This document shows, piece by piece, positions 19,149 to 28,344 of a stretch of 64,000 bases of DNA (positions within the stretch are counted from its first letter, which is position 1; the number at the start of each line of letters is the position of its first letter). The position numbers and the translations under genes are program-made. This stretch comes from Moanibacter sp965226025 (lineage in GTDB: Bacteria > Verrucomicrobiota > Verrucomicrobiia > Opitutales > UBA2987): contig CBDDCD010000001.1 of assembly GCA_965226025.1 (NCBI GenBank), positions 2,067,358 to 2,131,357 of the forward strand, given 5' to 3'. Below the pieces are notes generated by a model. That model had not been told where the DNA came from. It saw nothing but the letters and a program-made list of their open reading frames with translations, and made no database searches.

Positions 19149-20168
19149 CTATGGCCCGCCATCATGATCCCGACTGGCGGCAGCTCAGGCGAAGTGCGCT
19201 TTGCCATCCATACCTGGGACAACCTGTTTATTGCAGCGGATGGCTTCTATGAATACTTCGGCCGGGAGCCGCTTCACAATTGTTGCGTGCTTCCTCTTTA
19301 TCACGTCAGTGGGTTGATGCAGGTGTTTCGGTCTCTTGTGAGCGAAGGTAGTCTCAACTTTTTTGAGTACAAAGCCCTTCTCAAAGGGATCCTACCGGAG
19401 ATTGAACCGGAGCATTACTTTCTCTCTCTCGTGCCCACGCAGTTGATCCGGTTACTGAAGAATGCGGAAACGGGGTGATGGCTGGGGAAGTTGAAGAGGA
19501 TTCTTTTGGGAGGAGGTCCGGCCGGCCCTGAGCTACTCAATACCGCCCGGCAGGCGAAATTGCCGATCGCACCCTGTTATGGAATGACGGAGTCGGCAGC
19601 GGCAATCTCCCTGCTCGATAGCAACGACTTTCTCGACGGAAAAGACGGCGTGGGAAACCCGTTGCCCCACGCCAGTATCTTTGTTCGAGATCCCGCCGGC
19701 CTGCCCGCCAGACCCAATGTAAACGGGCGCATCATCGTGAATTCTGATGCACTCTTTCGCGGCTATTATCCAAACCTTCCACAGTCCCTCGATGATGGAT
19801 TCGCAACCCATGACCTCGGGGTATTCGACGATGATGGTAGCCTTTTCATTAAAGGACGGCTCGACCGTATCATCAATTCAGGCGGTGAAAAGATAAATCC
19901 TTAGGTCGTCGAGAGTGTCCTCGCTGAAACCGGTCTTGTGGCCGAAGCGGTCGTTGCGGGAGCCCCCGATCCGGAGTGGGGAGAATGTATCGTGGTCATC
20001 TATGTGGTCGACGAAGAAGCCGATGATGTGACTTCGGATCGCCTCAGGACGGCTCTCAAAGAGAGACTTGCTCCACATGAAATGCCGAAAAAATGGATCG
20101 AGGTTGAAGAGATTCCCTACACCCCCATCGGCAAGCTGGACTTTAGTCAGATCGATCTCGATTCCTGA
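19149..20168 (+). pseudogene. AMP-dependent acyl-CoA ligase, N-terminally truncated, two in-frame stops
   Basis: One continuous frame of an ANL-superfamily ligase (MenE-like) is interrupted by TGA at 19476 (after RLLKNAETG) and TAG at 19902 (after GEKINP). The P-loop PTGGSSGEVRFAIHTW lies at the very beginning, so about 100 N-terminal residues are missing, cut by the IS91-like end at 19144. Further motifs are LGGGPAGPELL, CYGMTESAA, the DRIINSGGEKINP hinge and the C-terminal lysine segment PIGKLDF. The second stop replaces a residue that is usually Gln in INPQ-V/E-V-E. Not functional. Confidence 0.85.
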
Positions 20169-20939
20169 CTATTGCTGGTAGCGTCCGCGGAAGGTCTCCA
20201 CGACTTGCCTGAGGGGGACGTCGAGGCGCTCTAAGGTTTCCCTCTCAATCTCGGAGGAAACGCCGCCAAAGAAGGCTTCCGAGATTGCTCCGGCGATGCA
20301 GGCCTGGGTGTCGGAATCGCCGCCGAGGGAGACGGCAAGCCGAACCGCATCCTCAAAACTTTCCCCCTCCAGGAAGGCACGTATGGCTTGGGGGACCGAA
20401 CCCTGGCAGGAGATATCGAAGTGGTAAGTGGGCCGAATGTCAGCCAGTGGCCGACTCAGGTCGTAACCGAACCGCTCCTCAAGCGCCGTTCTGATAGATT
20501 CTTTCGATCTCCCACAGCGCGCAAGAAAGACAGCCGTGGCGGTGGCCTGTGCGCCTTTGATCCCTTCGGGATGATTATGGCTTACGGAAGCACTGGCTTC
20601 GGATCGTGCCAGGACACGCTCGAGGGTATCTTCCACCCAGCCGACGGGGCTCACCCGCATGGCCGATCCGTTTCCCCAACTGCCGTAGGGACTTTTGGTC
20701 GGTTGACTCGCCCACTGGATGAAGGAAAGTCCGTAGCCCGCGTTCGGATAACGCCGGAAATAGCTGCCGTATGCGTCCGCGTAATCGATTCCGTTCAGAA
20801 TGGCGTCGGCCGTCGCTACCGTGAGAACGGTGTCATCGGTAAAGCGGGAACTTGCCTGAAAGAGTGGGAAGTCGGTCGTCTTGATGGGGTTGCCCTCATA
20901 AATCGATCCGATGATATCGCCTGCAATAGCGCCAAGCAT
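20169..20939 (-). CDS. ADP-ribosylglycohydrolase family protein
   Basis: A 256-aa intact member of the ARH/DraG family, which removes ADP-ribose from proteins or nucleic acids using two magnesium ions. Metal-binding and active-site motifs are AGDIIGSIYEG at the N-terminus, FTDDTVLT near residue 33, GNGSAMRVSPVG near 90, and GGDSDTQACIAGAI near 207. Its start follows LGAIAGD directly. It is one of the few intact genes in this part of the window; its target cannot be inferred. Confidence 0.9.
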   Translation of the reverse strand: MLGAIAGDIIGSIYEGNPIKTTDFPLFQASSRFTDDTVLTVATADAILNGIDYADAYGSYFRRYPNAGYGLSFIQWASQPTKSPYGSWGNGSAMRVSPVGWVEDTLERVLARSEASASVSHNHPEGIKGAQATATAVFLARCGRSKESIRTALEERFGYDLSRPLADIRPTYHFDISCQGSVPQAIRAFLEGESFEDAVRLAVSLGGDSDTQACIAGAISEAFFGGVSSEIERETLERLDVPLRQVVETFRGRYQQ

Positions 20940-21592
20940 TGGGGTGTCTACCTTTTTCTTCCCAAGTATAGAGTAGCTACGATTACTGTTAGAATGTACC
21001 GACGGCTCAAATCACGCAAGCGAAGAGGGACAAGAGCCTGTCCACGTTAACTTGAAAATTCAATGTAGATGCCCTTCGTCAGGTTCAGGGTTATCAACGG
21101 GGTCGCAGGTGAAATTCTCAGTCGTTTCGAGGACGGTAATTGGCGATTTAAGTGTTCCGGTTTGGCAGATCAAGTATCGTTCTCGTAATCGTGCTCGTCC
21201 TCGTTCTCGAAAACTCGCGAGGATCGAAAAGCTTCCGCTTTCCGCTACACACTTCGATTCGGAATGTAGTCCCGCTCGGCGGGACGGAAGCTTTTCGATC
21301 CTGCAACTGCTTGAAGTTTCACTCTGCCGTACGGCAGAGTTTGATCCGGCAAGCGTCAGCGAAGCCGGGGGCGCGACTGACCCGAAACTTAACCGCCGTA
21401 CGGCAGAACGCGATAACGGGCAGTCGGCTAACGCCAATTTAAGATGGAAACTTGCTTGGGAAGAAACCCACCCCTAACCCCTCCGCGGGAGGGGAACTTC
21501 ATCAATGAACTCCCCAGTAAACAGATCCCCTCCTGGGAGCTCATCGTTCCCCATAAAAGAGCTGGACACATCGATGCGCACGATGCGATTTC
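20940..21592. other. Hairpin-rich intergenic region
   Basis: No gene recognised. Structures seen are a 17-bp perfect inverted repeat GGATCGAAAAGCTTCCG at 21222-21238 with its complement at 21285-21301, a nested hairpin GTCCCGCTCGGCGGGAC, and a palindrome ACTCTGCCGTACGGCAGAGT at about 21331-21350, the core of which recurs near 21400. A CTCGT-rich degenerate run lies at about 21175-21215, and CCCCTCCGCGGGAGGGG lies near 21479. Confidence 0.6.
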
Positions 21593-23899
21593 GTGGGCAT
21601 GAACAAAACCCATACGATCTGTAGACAGAGCTTCACGCCCGCCATCCTGGATAGGATCAACCGGTGGGTGGAGGCAAGCCAAGAGCTAACACGGCGCCAA
21701 TTATCAATCAAAGTCTGTGAGTTAATGGACTGGCGAGACGGTCAGGGAAAGCTCAAGGAGATGAGTTGTCGAGTGGCTTTACTGCGTCTTAAGAAGCGAG
21801 GCCTGATTGAATTGCCGGCCCCTCGCAGGAAGGCAGAGAGGAGAAAGAAAGAAAGGGCTTTGGAGGAGTGGCTTTGGCCTCTATCGATAGAATGCAGTTT
21901 AAAGCAAATAGGGGAAGTGGGCCTTGAGCCTGTGAGCCTGCAACAACCCGAGCGGCTTAAGCTGTGGAGTGGGCTCATAGAGCGCTATCACTACCTGGGC
22001 AATAGTCCCTTGGCGGGGGCCCAGATGCGCTATCTGATCGTATCGGAGAAGGGGATTTTGGGGGCCCTCGGATTCAGTGCTGCGGCCTGGCGCACGGAGG
22101 TGCGCGATCGATGGATCGGCTGGGATGATGAGCACCGTTTGGACCATCTGGACAAGGTGGTAAACAACGCGCGCTTTTTGATCTTACCCGGTGTCAGAGT
22201 ACCCAATCTGGCCTCCAAGGTACTCAGTCTGTGCGCGCGGCAGCTTCCCTCTGATTGGCAACGACGTTATGGCTATGAACCGCTCCTTTTGGAAACTTTC
22301 GTGGAGCACAAACGATTCCGTGGCAGTTCTTATCGGGCGGCCAACTGGCAGTATCTGGGTTTGACCAAGGGGCGGGGCAAAATGGATCAAAACCACGAGC
22401 ATAAAAAATCGATCAAAGCGGTCTACTGTTATCCATTAAGGAAAGATTTTCGGGAGCTCTTGGGAGGCCGAGAGGGACTGTGGCAAAAGCCTTCTTTATT
22501 GAATTGGGCAGAGAAGGAATTTGAGGGCATTGAGCTGGGCGATGAGCGGCTTCACAAACGCTTGCATCGGCTCAGTTTGGACTTTTACGCTCGGCCCGAG
22601 GCGAACATTCCGCAAGCCTGCGGCAGCGTAGCAGCGAGCAAAGGGGCCTATCGCTTCTTTGCTCACGAAAGGGTAAGGATGGTCAGGATAGTAGGAGCGC
22701 ATAGCGAAAAGACGATTGAGCGTTGTCGGGAAAAAGAGGTCATATTGGGGGTGCAGGACACCATGCTGACAAACTACAGCGGGCACCAACAAGCGGTTGA
22801 TCTGGGGGAGATCGGGACCCAGGCGGGCAAGACCAAAGGATGGATCGTACACGACACGATGGCCTTTGACACTGATGGATTGGCCCTGGGGCTATTGGAT
22901 GTGCAAACCTGGGTGAGAGACCTCAAGAAGCCCCAAAAAGAGCAAAGAAAGAACAAACCTATGGAAGAGAAGGAGAGTTACAAATGGATCAAAAGTTACG
23001 ATGCCTTGGTGCAAGCGCAAAAGCAGGATCCGGGGAAGCTGTGGGTCAGCGTGGGCGATCGAGAAGCCGATATTTATGAACTCTTTGCCCACGCCGAAGA
23101 AGAGGGAGAAAAGGGACCGAAGCTGTTAGTGCGCGCGACCCATAACCGCATCCTCAAAGAAGAGCAAAAGAAGCTCTGGGAGAGCCTCAAGGAGGAGAAA
23201 GTGGCGGGCATCCTGCAGGTGCAAGTACCTCGAAAACCAGGAGAGAAAAAGCGCCTGGCCAACCTCCAAATCCGCCATAAAGAGGTCCTTTTAAAAAAGC
23301 CATCGAAAGATAAGGAGAAAATCAGAGGGTGGGCCGTCTATGCCCATGAAAACGATCCCCCAAAAGGGAGCAGGGCACTCTCCTGGATGCTCCTGACGAC
23401 GGTGCCGGTAAACTGTTTAACAGAAGCCGTGCAAAGAGTGCGCTGGTATACCATACGCTGGCAGATCGAAGTCTATCACAAGGTGCTCAAAAGCGGATGT
23501 AGAATTGAAGATCGTCAACTCAAAAGCCGCCAACAACTGGAAGCTTGCCTGGCCATCGACATGGTCGTGGCATGGCGTATCTTCTATCTGACTCATCAAA
23601 GCCGCCACCAGCCCCAGCAACCCTGTAGCATTAACTTCGAAGAGCATGAATGGAAGGCGCTCTACTGCTTCGTCAATCGCACCGAGCAACTACCCATCAA
23701 AGCGCCTCCTCTCAGGCAGGCAGTAAGGATGGTGGCCCAACTGGGCGGATTCTTAGCGCGAAAATGCGATGGAGAGCCAGGGCCCAAGACACTTTGGCGT
23801 GGGTTGCAGCGACTCCAAGACATCGCCAGCTTTTACAGGATGATCACTTCAGGCGAACTGAACCTTGATAGTAGCCAGCTGACTTACGGAACAGGATAA
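21593..23899 (+). CDS. IS4/Tn5-like transposase with N-terminal DUF4338 (DruA-like) domain
   Basis: A 768-aa two-part protein. Residues about 60-280 form a DUF4338/DruA-like domain (YHYLGNSPLAGAQMRYLIV, FLILPGVRVPNLASKVL, LETFVEHKRFRGSSYRAANW). Residues about 310-750 are a Tn5-like DDE transposase: LGDERLHKRL, QDTMLTNYSG, VGDREADIYELFA (catalytic Asp) and YTIRWQIEVYHKVLKSGC (YREK-type Glu). Start is GTG 21593 or ATG 21599. Possible imperfect ends are GGAGGGGT-containing repeats near 21469-21490 and 23904-23925, but no target duplication was found. DruA is known as the core protein of Druantia defence, but here the fusion points to a transposase accessory domain. Confidence 0.85.
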   Translation: MGMNKTHTICRQSFTPAILDRINRWVEASQELTRRQLSIKVCELMDWRDGQGKLKEMSCRVALLRLKKRGLIELPAPRRKAERRKKERALEEWLWPLSIECSLKQIGEVGLEPVSLQQPERLKLWSGLIERYHYLGNSPLAGAQMRYLIVSEKGILGALGFSAAAWRTEVRDRWIGWDDEHRLDHLDKVVNNARFLILPGVRVPNLASKVLSLCARQLPSDWQRRYGYEPLLLETFVEHKRFRGSSYRAANWQYLGLTKGRGKMDQNHEHKKSIKAVYCYPLRKDFRELLGGREGLWQKPSLLNWAEKEFEGIELGDERLHKRLHRLSLDFYARPEANIPQACGSVAASKGAYRFFAHERVRMVRIVGAHSEKTIERCREKEVILGVQDTMLTNYSGHQQAVDLGEIGTQAGKTKGWIVHDTMAFDTDGLALGLLDVQTWVRDLKKPQKEQRKNKPMEEKESYKWIKSYDALVQAQKQDPGKLWVSVGDREADIYELFAHAEEEGEKGPKLLVRATHNRILKEEQKKLWESLKEEKVAGILQVQVPRKPGEKKRLANLQIRHKEVLLKKPSKDKEKIRGWAVYAHENDPPKGSRALSWMLLTTVPVNCLTEAVQRVRWYTIRWQIEVYHKVLKSGCRIEDRQLKSRQQLEACLAIDMVVAWRIFYLTHQSRHQPQQPCSINFEEHEWKALYCFVNRTEQLPIKAPPLRQAVRMVAQLGGFLARKCDGEPGPKTLWRGLQRLQDIASFYRMITSGELNLDSSQLTYGTG

Positions 23900-24233
23900 G
23901 CCTGGGAGGGGTCAGGGATGGGTCGCCCTCCCGGGGAAGGGTGCCCGGCCTGACCTGAGCGTAGTCGAATGGAGGGCCCGGCCTGCCTCGGCGAAACTCT
24001 GCCGTAGTACCTGTTTAGCGTCTCTGAGGCTGCCCCGGTCTTGTGCCGGGGTGGCGCGCGTTCCCTGCTATAGACCGTGGACCTCTAATAAACAACCTGT
24101 CTGATTATTCTGCCTCATCGACATCTGAGCAGTTCATCCCGGGTTTATAGCCTTGACCATGAGAGCCGGCGTCCTCACTGCACTCAGCGGTATCTCTTCA
24201 CTGTTCACTATAACTTCCTACCACACATCAGTC
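23900..24233. other. Intergenic with GC-rich hairpins
   Basis: No gene. Contains GGGAGGGGTCAGGGATGGG / CCCTCCC stem sequence just after the transposase stop and a CCCCGGTCTTGTGCCGGGG hairpin near 24035, both plausible 3-prime stabilising or termination structures. Confidence 0.45.
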
Positions 24234-25190
24234 ATGAAAACCAAGATTCCGCTTATTTGTCTACTACTGCCCTGCCTTTCGCTTCCTGCCGACGTGCTTA
24301 CCGTCGACAACAATTCCGGCTCCGTAGCCATGTACACGAGCACCACCACGGCCTACAACGACGCTGTCGACGGCGATACGATACTCATCGCCGGTTCCCC
24401 CTCCGCTTACAGCAGTTTAAATTGCTACAAGCAGCTCACGTTCATAGGTCCGGGCTGGTTCCTTCTAAATAACGGAGTGCCGGGCCTCACCAACAACCTC
24501 GCTGACGTCAATATTACTTTCAAAAAAGACGTGTCAACCGGCGACAGCTCCGGATCCATCGCGCGAGGCATCTCGGGGCAGTACATTGTCGATTCCAGCG
24601 TCACCGGGATCACCATCGACAAGTGCTATAGCGCCGGCCACGACTGGACGATTAACGGCGAAGCGACCATCACCCGCTGTTACCACATCAATACCCTTGT
24701 ATTAAACGGCACCACCAGCTCCGTATTCAATTGCCTGATCAGAGATCTCCAGCTCAACAATTCAAATACGACAGCTTCGCAATGCATCATTTACCGTGAT
24801 ATCAATACCGTCACGTTATCGTTTGTTTCCAACACCATTTTTACCTTCCCGAGCGGAGCAAACTTCGATTCTGATGCCTCGTTTTCCTTCTGCATGTCTA
24901 TTGGCGGCACCTATCTGCCGAGTGGCAACAACAACATAAACGGGCAAATTTTCGCCACCGTATTCGTCAACACCGGCTCCTTCGACGCCCTCTACCAGCT
25001 GGCTAGCGGCAGTCCCGCCGCGAACGCGGGATTAAACGGCGACGACATGGGGATGTATGGCGGTTCGACGCCCTACGTGCCCTCCGGGGTACCGGGTATT
25101 CCCAGGCTGACGCAATTAGTCGTGCCGGCGACGGCGACGGATACCTCCGGACTCCGTTTCGAGGTGTCGGCCGAGGCATTCCCGGAGTAA
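24234..25190 (+). CDS. Secreted right-handed beta-helix-like protein
   Basis: The ATG at 24234 gives MKTKIPLICLLLPCLSLPADV, a clear Sec signal peptide; longer readings from 24153 add nothing recognisable. The mature protein (about 300 aa) is rich in Ser, Thr, Asn and Gly with repeated short strands (ATITRCYHINTLVLNGTTSSVFNCLIRDLQLNNS) characteristic of beta-helix surface proteins. It has no catalytic motif I can name. It lies 31 bp upstream of another secreted protein and is probably co-expressed with it. Such proteins are typical of cell surfaces or extracellular matrices. Confidence 0.7.
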   Translation: MKTKIPLICLLLPCLSLPADVLTVDNNSGSVAMYTSTTTAYNDAVDGDTILIAGSPSAYSSLNCYKQLTFIGPGWFLLNNGVPGLTNNLADVNITFKKDVSTGDSSGSIARGISGQYIVDSSVTGITIDKCYSAGHDWTINGEATITRCYHINTLVLNGTTSSVFNCLIRDLQLNNSNTTASQCIIYRDINTVTLSFVSNTIFTFPSGANFDSDASFSFCMSIGGTYLPSGNNNINGQIFATVFVNTGSFDALYQLASGSPAANAGLNGDDMGMYGGSTPYVPSGVPGIPRLTQLVVPATATDTSGLRFEVSAEAFPE

Positions 25191-25221
25191 ACGGGTCGCA
25201 TCCTGGCTTTTTCAGCACGTC

Positions 25222-26526
25222 GTGAGCAAGCGCTATCCCATTGTTGCGGTTTTCGCTTTCTTCGTGTTGACGCGGTCAACCGGTGCACAGACGATCGAGG
25301 CGGCGGAATATTTTATCAACTCCGACCCCGGTCCCGGCAACGGGACACCCATTGCAATAACACCGGGACAAACGATCGACACTGCGGTCGACATACCGGT
25401 CGTGACCATCGCTGCGTTACCGGACGGCACCAACCTCCTCGTCTGCCGGGTGCAGGACGCCGACGGCGACTGGTCCGTCGCCTTCGCCCGTTCGTTCCGG
25501 AAAACCAACACCGTGTTCGACGGCACCGTTCCCGACATCGTCGCCGCCGAGTACTATTTCGATTCCGATCCGGGACCGGGCAACGGCGCCTCGATTCCGG
25601 TGACCCCGGCCACCAGCGTCGATCTTTTCGTCGACATCCCTGCGGGCATGATCGCCGCCCTGAGCGACGGTATCCATCTCCTCGTCGCTCGCGTGCAGGA
25701 CGAAGACGACGACTGGTCCGTGGCCTTTGCCCGTGTGTTTCGCAAGGCGGAAGATCCACCTCCTCCCGCCACTGTCCTCATGGCGCGCATCGACTACCAA
25801 TGGCTTGTGGGCGGCGCCCCTGTGGGAAACGTGATTTCACTAATACCAGCCGTACCCGCCAAGACGATCATGTTCCAGGAACTCGCATCCCTGGAAGGTC
25901 TGCAGGAGGGCCAGGAAGCGGTACTCATGGCCACCCCCTACGACACGCTTGGCAACCAGGGAATCCCCGGCTTCGCCACCGTCCAGATCGAGACGGAGGA
26001 CAGCGACGGCGACGGTGTCCCCGACCATTGGGAGGAGACCTACGGTTTCAACAAGAACGATGACACCGATATGGCACTCGACAGCGACGGCGATGGCCTC
26101 GATAACGAGAACGAGTTCATCTCCGGCACGAATCCGCTTTCGGACGACACCGACGGCGATGGAATGAATGACAGCGCGGAAGTGTTGCTGGCGGCCTTCG
26201 GGTTCGATCCGAACGTCGACAACGCTGCCCTGCGCGATAGTCTCTACGCTGCCGCGGTCGGCGCCGGCCTCTATTCCGAATCACAGATTCGCAACCTCAA
26301 CATGCTCGTGCCTCTCATCGGGCGGGATCCGACGACCGGTGATATCTTTGTCCGTTTCCGTGTCGAGAAAACCTCGGAGCTCCTCAACGATGACTGGTCT
26401 CAATTCGTCCTCACACCGACAAATACCGCCATCGACAGCGGTGACCTGCTCATCGAAATACCCGTTACCGGCGAGGACACCCTCTTCATCCGCGTCCTCG
26501 CCGACGAATCGCTTCAATTTCCATAG
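25222..26526 (+). CDS. Secreted protein with AEYF repeats and calcium-binding TSP3-like repeats
   Basis: The 434-aa protein starts at GTG 25222 with a signal peptide (YPIVAVFAFFVLTRSTGAQ). Two tandem repeats of about 80 residues follow, each beginning AAEYFINSDPGPGNG or AAEYYFDSDPGPGNG and ending DWSVAFARxFRK. The C-terminal half has DSDGDGVPDHWE, DSDGDGLDNENEF and DDTDGDGMNDSAE, thrombospondin type 3-like calcium sites. The AEYF repeat is common in outer-surface proteins of Bacteroidota and Verrucomicrobiota. No sorting signal is evident at the C-terminus. Confidence 0.75.
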   Translation: MSKRYPIVAVFAFFVLTRSTGAQTIEAAEYFINSDPGPGNGTPIAITPGQTIDTAVDIPVVTIAALPDGTNLLVCRVQDADGDWSVAFARSFRKTNTVFDGTVPDIVAAEYYFDSDPGPGNGASIPVTPATSVDLFVDIPAGMIAALSDGIHLLVARVQDEDDDWSVAFARVFRKAEDPPPPATVLMARIDYQWLVGGAPVGNVISLIPAVPAKTIMFQELASLEGLQEGQEAVLMATPYDTLGNQGIPGFATVQIETEDSDGDGVPDHWEETYGFNKNDDTDMALDSDGDGLDNENEFISGTNPLSDDTDGDGMNDSAEVLLAAFGFDPNVDNAALRDSLYAAAVGAGLYSESQIRNLNMLVPLIGRDPTTGDIFVRFRVEKTSELLNDDWSQFVLTPTNTAIDSGDLLIEIPVTGEDTLFIRVLADESLQFP

Positions 26527-26836
26527 CCTCCCACCTCCGAACACCGCCGAAGGCCCTGAGCCTGCGCGCCTCGGCTCTGCCGTACGGGAGAGTAGAGAAG
26601 ACGGGTCGAAGGGAACGCCTGTCTTCAGCCCAACTTCCCCACTTGGACGTTGGATGTTCGATGTTGGGCGTTCGAGCGTTTTTCATCCGAAGAAATGCCG
26701 AGATCCTCTTAATTAGCCCAGTCCCGCGATAGCTCTGCCGCATGGCAGGGTCTCCACTTCGCTGGTGCGTGTCTGAACCCTGTTTACTGGACACAAATGC
26801 GCTAGAGGGTAACTGACATTAGGAGGAGAAAATAGC
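26527..26836. other. Intergenic with short palindromes
   Basis: No gene. Contains CTCTGCCGTACGGGAGAG near 26574 and GCTCTGCCGCATGGCAGGG near 26738, variants of the palindrome seen at 21331, and the run GTTGGATGTTCGATGTTGGGCGTT in two parts near 26650. An AGGAGG ribosome binding site precedes the epimerase ATG at 26837. Confidence 0.45.
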
Positions 26837-27853
26837 ATGAAAATATTAGTAGCTGGTGCGGCTGGCCAGGTGGGTTGCCGTCTTGCCCGTCAACTTCTGG
26901 ACCACAATCACGAAGTGCGCGGAAGCGTCCTTCCCAACGACCCGACCATTGATAGGCTAGATGGTTTGGACATTGAGCGCACTGAGGGCGACTTGACCGA
27001 TGAAGATTTCGTGAACGAGGCAGTCACCGGTGTGGACGCCGTGATCCATACCGCCAACTTCGTCGGCCCCCAGTTCGACAACAACCTGCAAGTGAACCGG
27101 GTAATCGCCAAGGTCTGTGGCGAACGCGCCGATCAACTCGATCGCCTGGTCTACACCAGCTCGTCGGGCGTCTTCCCCAACAACGGCGAAAACATTGCCT
27201 GCGCCTATCATCCGGTTGACGAGCTCCATCCCAAACGCCCGGACGGAGAATACTCATTGTCTAAGCTCATCGGTGAAGAGTATGTCAAGACTGTCCATCG
27301 AGAGACCGGATTACGCTACGTCATCGTCAGACCGAGCCATGTCCTCTCAGGTGATAAGGTTCTCAATCTTTTTACCGTGGCTAACGTGGTCAACATATTG
27401 CGCAAGGGTCAGAGTCAACCGCTGGGCGACCTCTACCAGGCCGACGGCAGCGAGCTCTGGCATGAAGTTGAAGAACGTGCAACGGGCGAAGATCAACCGT
27501 GCGCCGCCCGCAACCTCGATGGTCAGCCCTGGTATCACCAGCCTAACGACGCCCGCGATATCGCCCATATGTTGGTTTGTGCGGTTGAGGAACCGGGTGC
27601 TGTCAATGAGGACTTTAATTGTGGGTCACCGGACCCGTTCACCCTACCGGAGGGTGCAAAACTATTGGCCGCGGCCACCGGAATGGAACCATTGGAAGTC
27701 AGCCTGACTGTCCTTTACCGCTATGACCACCGCAACACTAAAGCCAAGAGCCTGATTAACTACCAACCTAAAGGCGATTTGGCAACGATGGTTAAGTCGG
27801 CCTTGATGGTCAAAAATGAAGGATACCAAGATTATACTTGGGAAGGTGTTTAG
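26837..27853 (+). CDS. NAD-dependent epimerase/dehydratase family protein
   Basis: A 338-aa extended SDR. The cofactor motif GAAGQVGCRLARQL starts at residue 7, and the catalytic Tyr-Lys pair is in YSLSK near 143, with the upstream Ser in VYTSSSGVFP. It probably acts on a nucleotide sugar or a small hydroxy compound; the substrate is not readable. A strong AGGAGG precedes the ATG. It is followed 147 bp later by the D-glutamate-cyclase-type gene. Confidence 0.8.
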   Translation: MKILVAGAAGQVGCRLARQLLDHNHEVRGSVLPNDPTIDRLDGLDIERTEGDLTDEDFVNEAVTGVDAVIHTANFVGPQFDNNLQVNRVIAKVCGERADQLDRLVYTSSSGVFPNNGENIACAYHPVDELHPKRPDGEYSLSKLIGEEYVKTVHRETGLRYVIVRPSHVLSGDKVLNLFTVANVVNILRKGQSQPLGDLYQADGSELWHEVEERATGEDQPCAARNLDGQPWYHQPNDARDIAHMLVCAVEEPGAVNEDFNCGSPDPFTLPEGAKLLAAATGMEPLEVSLTVLYRYDHRNTKAKSLINYQPKGDLATMVKSALMVKNEGYQDYTWEGV

Positions 27854-28000
27854 AGGAATAAGAAATAGGGTATAAGGAGGAGCTTCGCTAAATACCCTCG
27901 AAGACAAAAGCCAGCACTTGGAATTATGCCAACCTTATTCCCTATACCCTTATACCTTATACCTAAACACCTTATACCTAAATTAGTTAGGAGAAATACA

Positions 28001-28344
28001 ATGGCAACTTTAGCACAAGAGGCTCGTTTGGCCATGCGTCAGGGCGAGTGGACCACCATAACTACTTACAAAGTGCCAGGATACGTTCAATGTAATCTCG
28101 TGGTGATCCCCCGCAGCGACGCCTACGATTTTTTGGTCTACTGCCAGCGCAACCGTGAAGCCTGTCCGGTCGTGGATGTAACCGACCCGGGAGATCCGCA
28201 GCCGAAGTAGGCGGCTCCATGTGCCGACTTACGAACGGATCTTCCCCGTTATCGGGTTTACCGTGACGGCCAACTGATTGGGGAACCGACCGACGTACGA
28301 GAATTCTGGCCTGAGGACGGTGTGGCATTCCTGATCGATTCTAG
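28001..28344 (+). pseudogene. D-glutamate cyclase / DUF1445 (YcsI) family, N-terminal part
   Basis: Starts at ATG 28001 behind AGGAG. The sequence MRQGEWTTITTYKVPGYVQ, NLVVIPRSDAYDFLVYCQRN and CPVVDVTDPGDPQPK is the N-terminus of the DUF1445 family. A TAG codon at 28208-28210 interrupts it, but the same frame continues with CADLRTDLPRYRVYRDGQL and EFWPEDGVAFLIDSS until the IS element at 28345. The C-terminal part resumes at 30358. The gene is therefore broken twice: by a nonsense codon and by an insertion. An upstream stretch of ATTAT-type short repeats (27930-27990) has no clear role. Confidence 0.85.

Noticed and set aside
21593..23899. Druantia defence system
   Set aside because: Only a DruA-like domain is present and it is fused to a transposase. 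No DruB-E or helicase genes adjoin it.
21469..23925. GGAGGGGT-type inverted repeats as firm ends of the DruA-IS4 element
   Set aside because: The match is imperfect, low in complexity and not flanked by a target duplication, so boundaries were not called.
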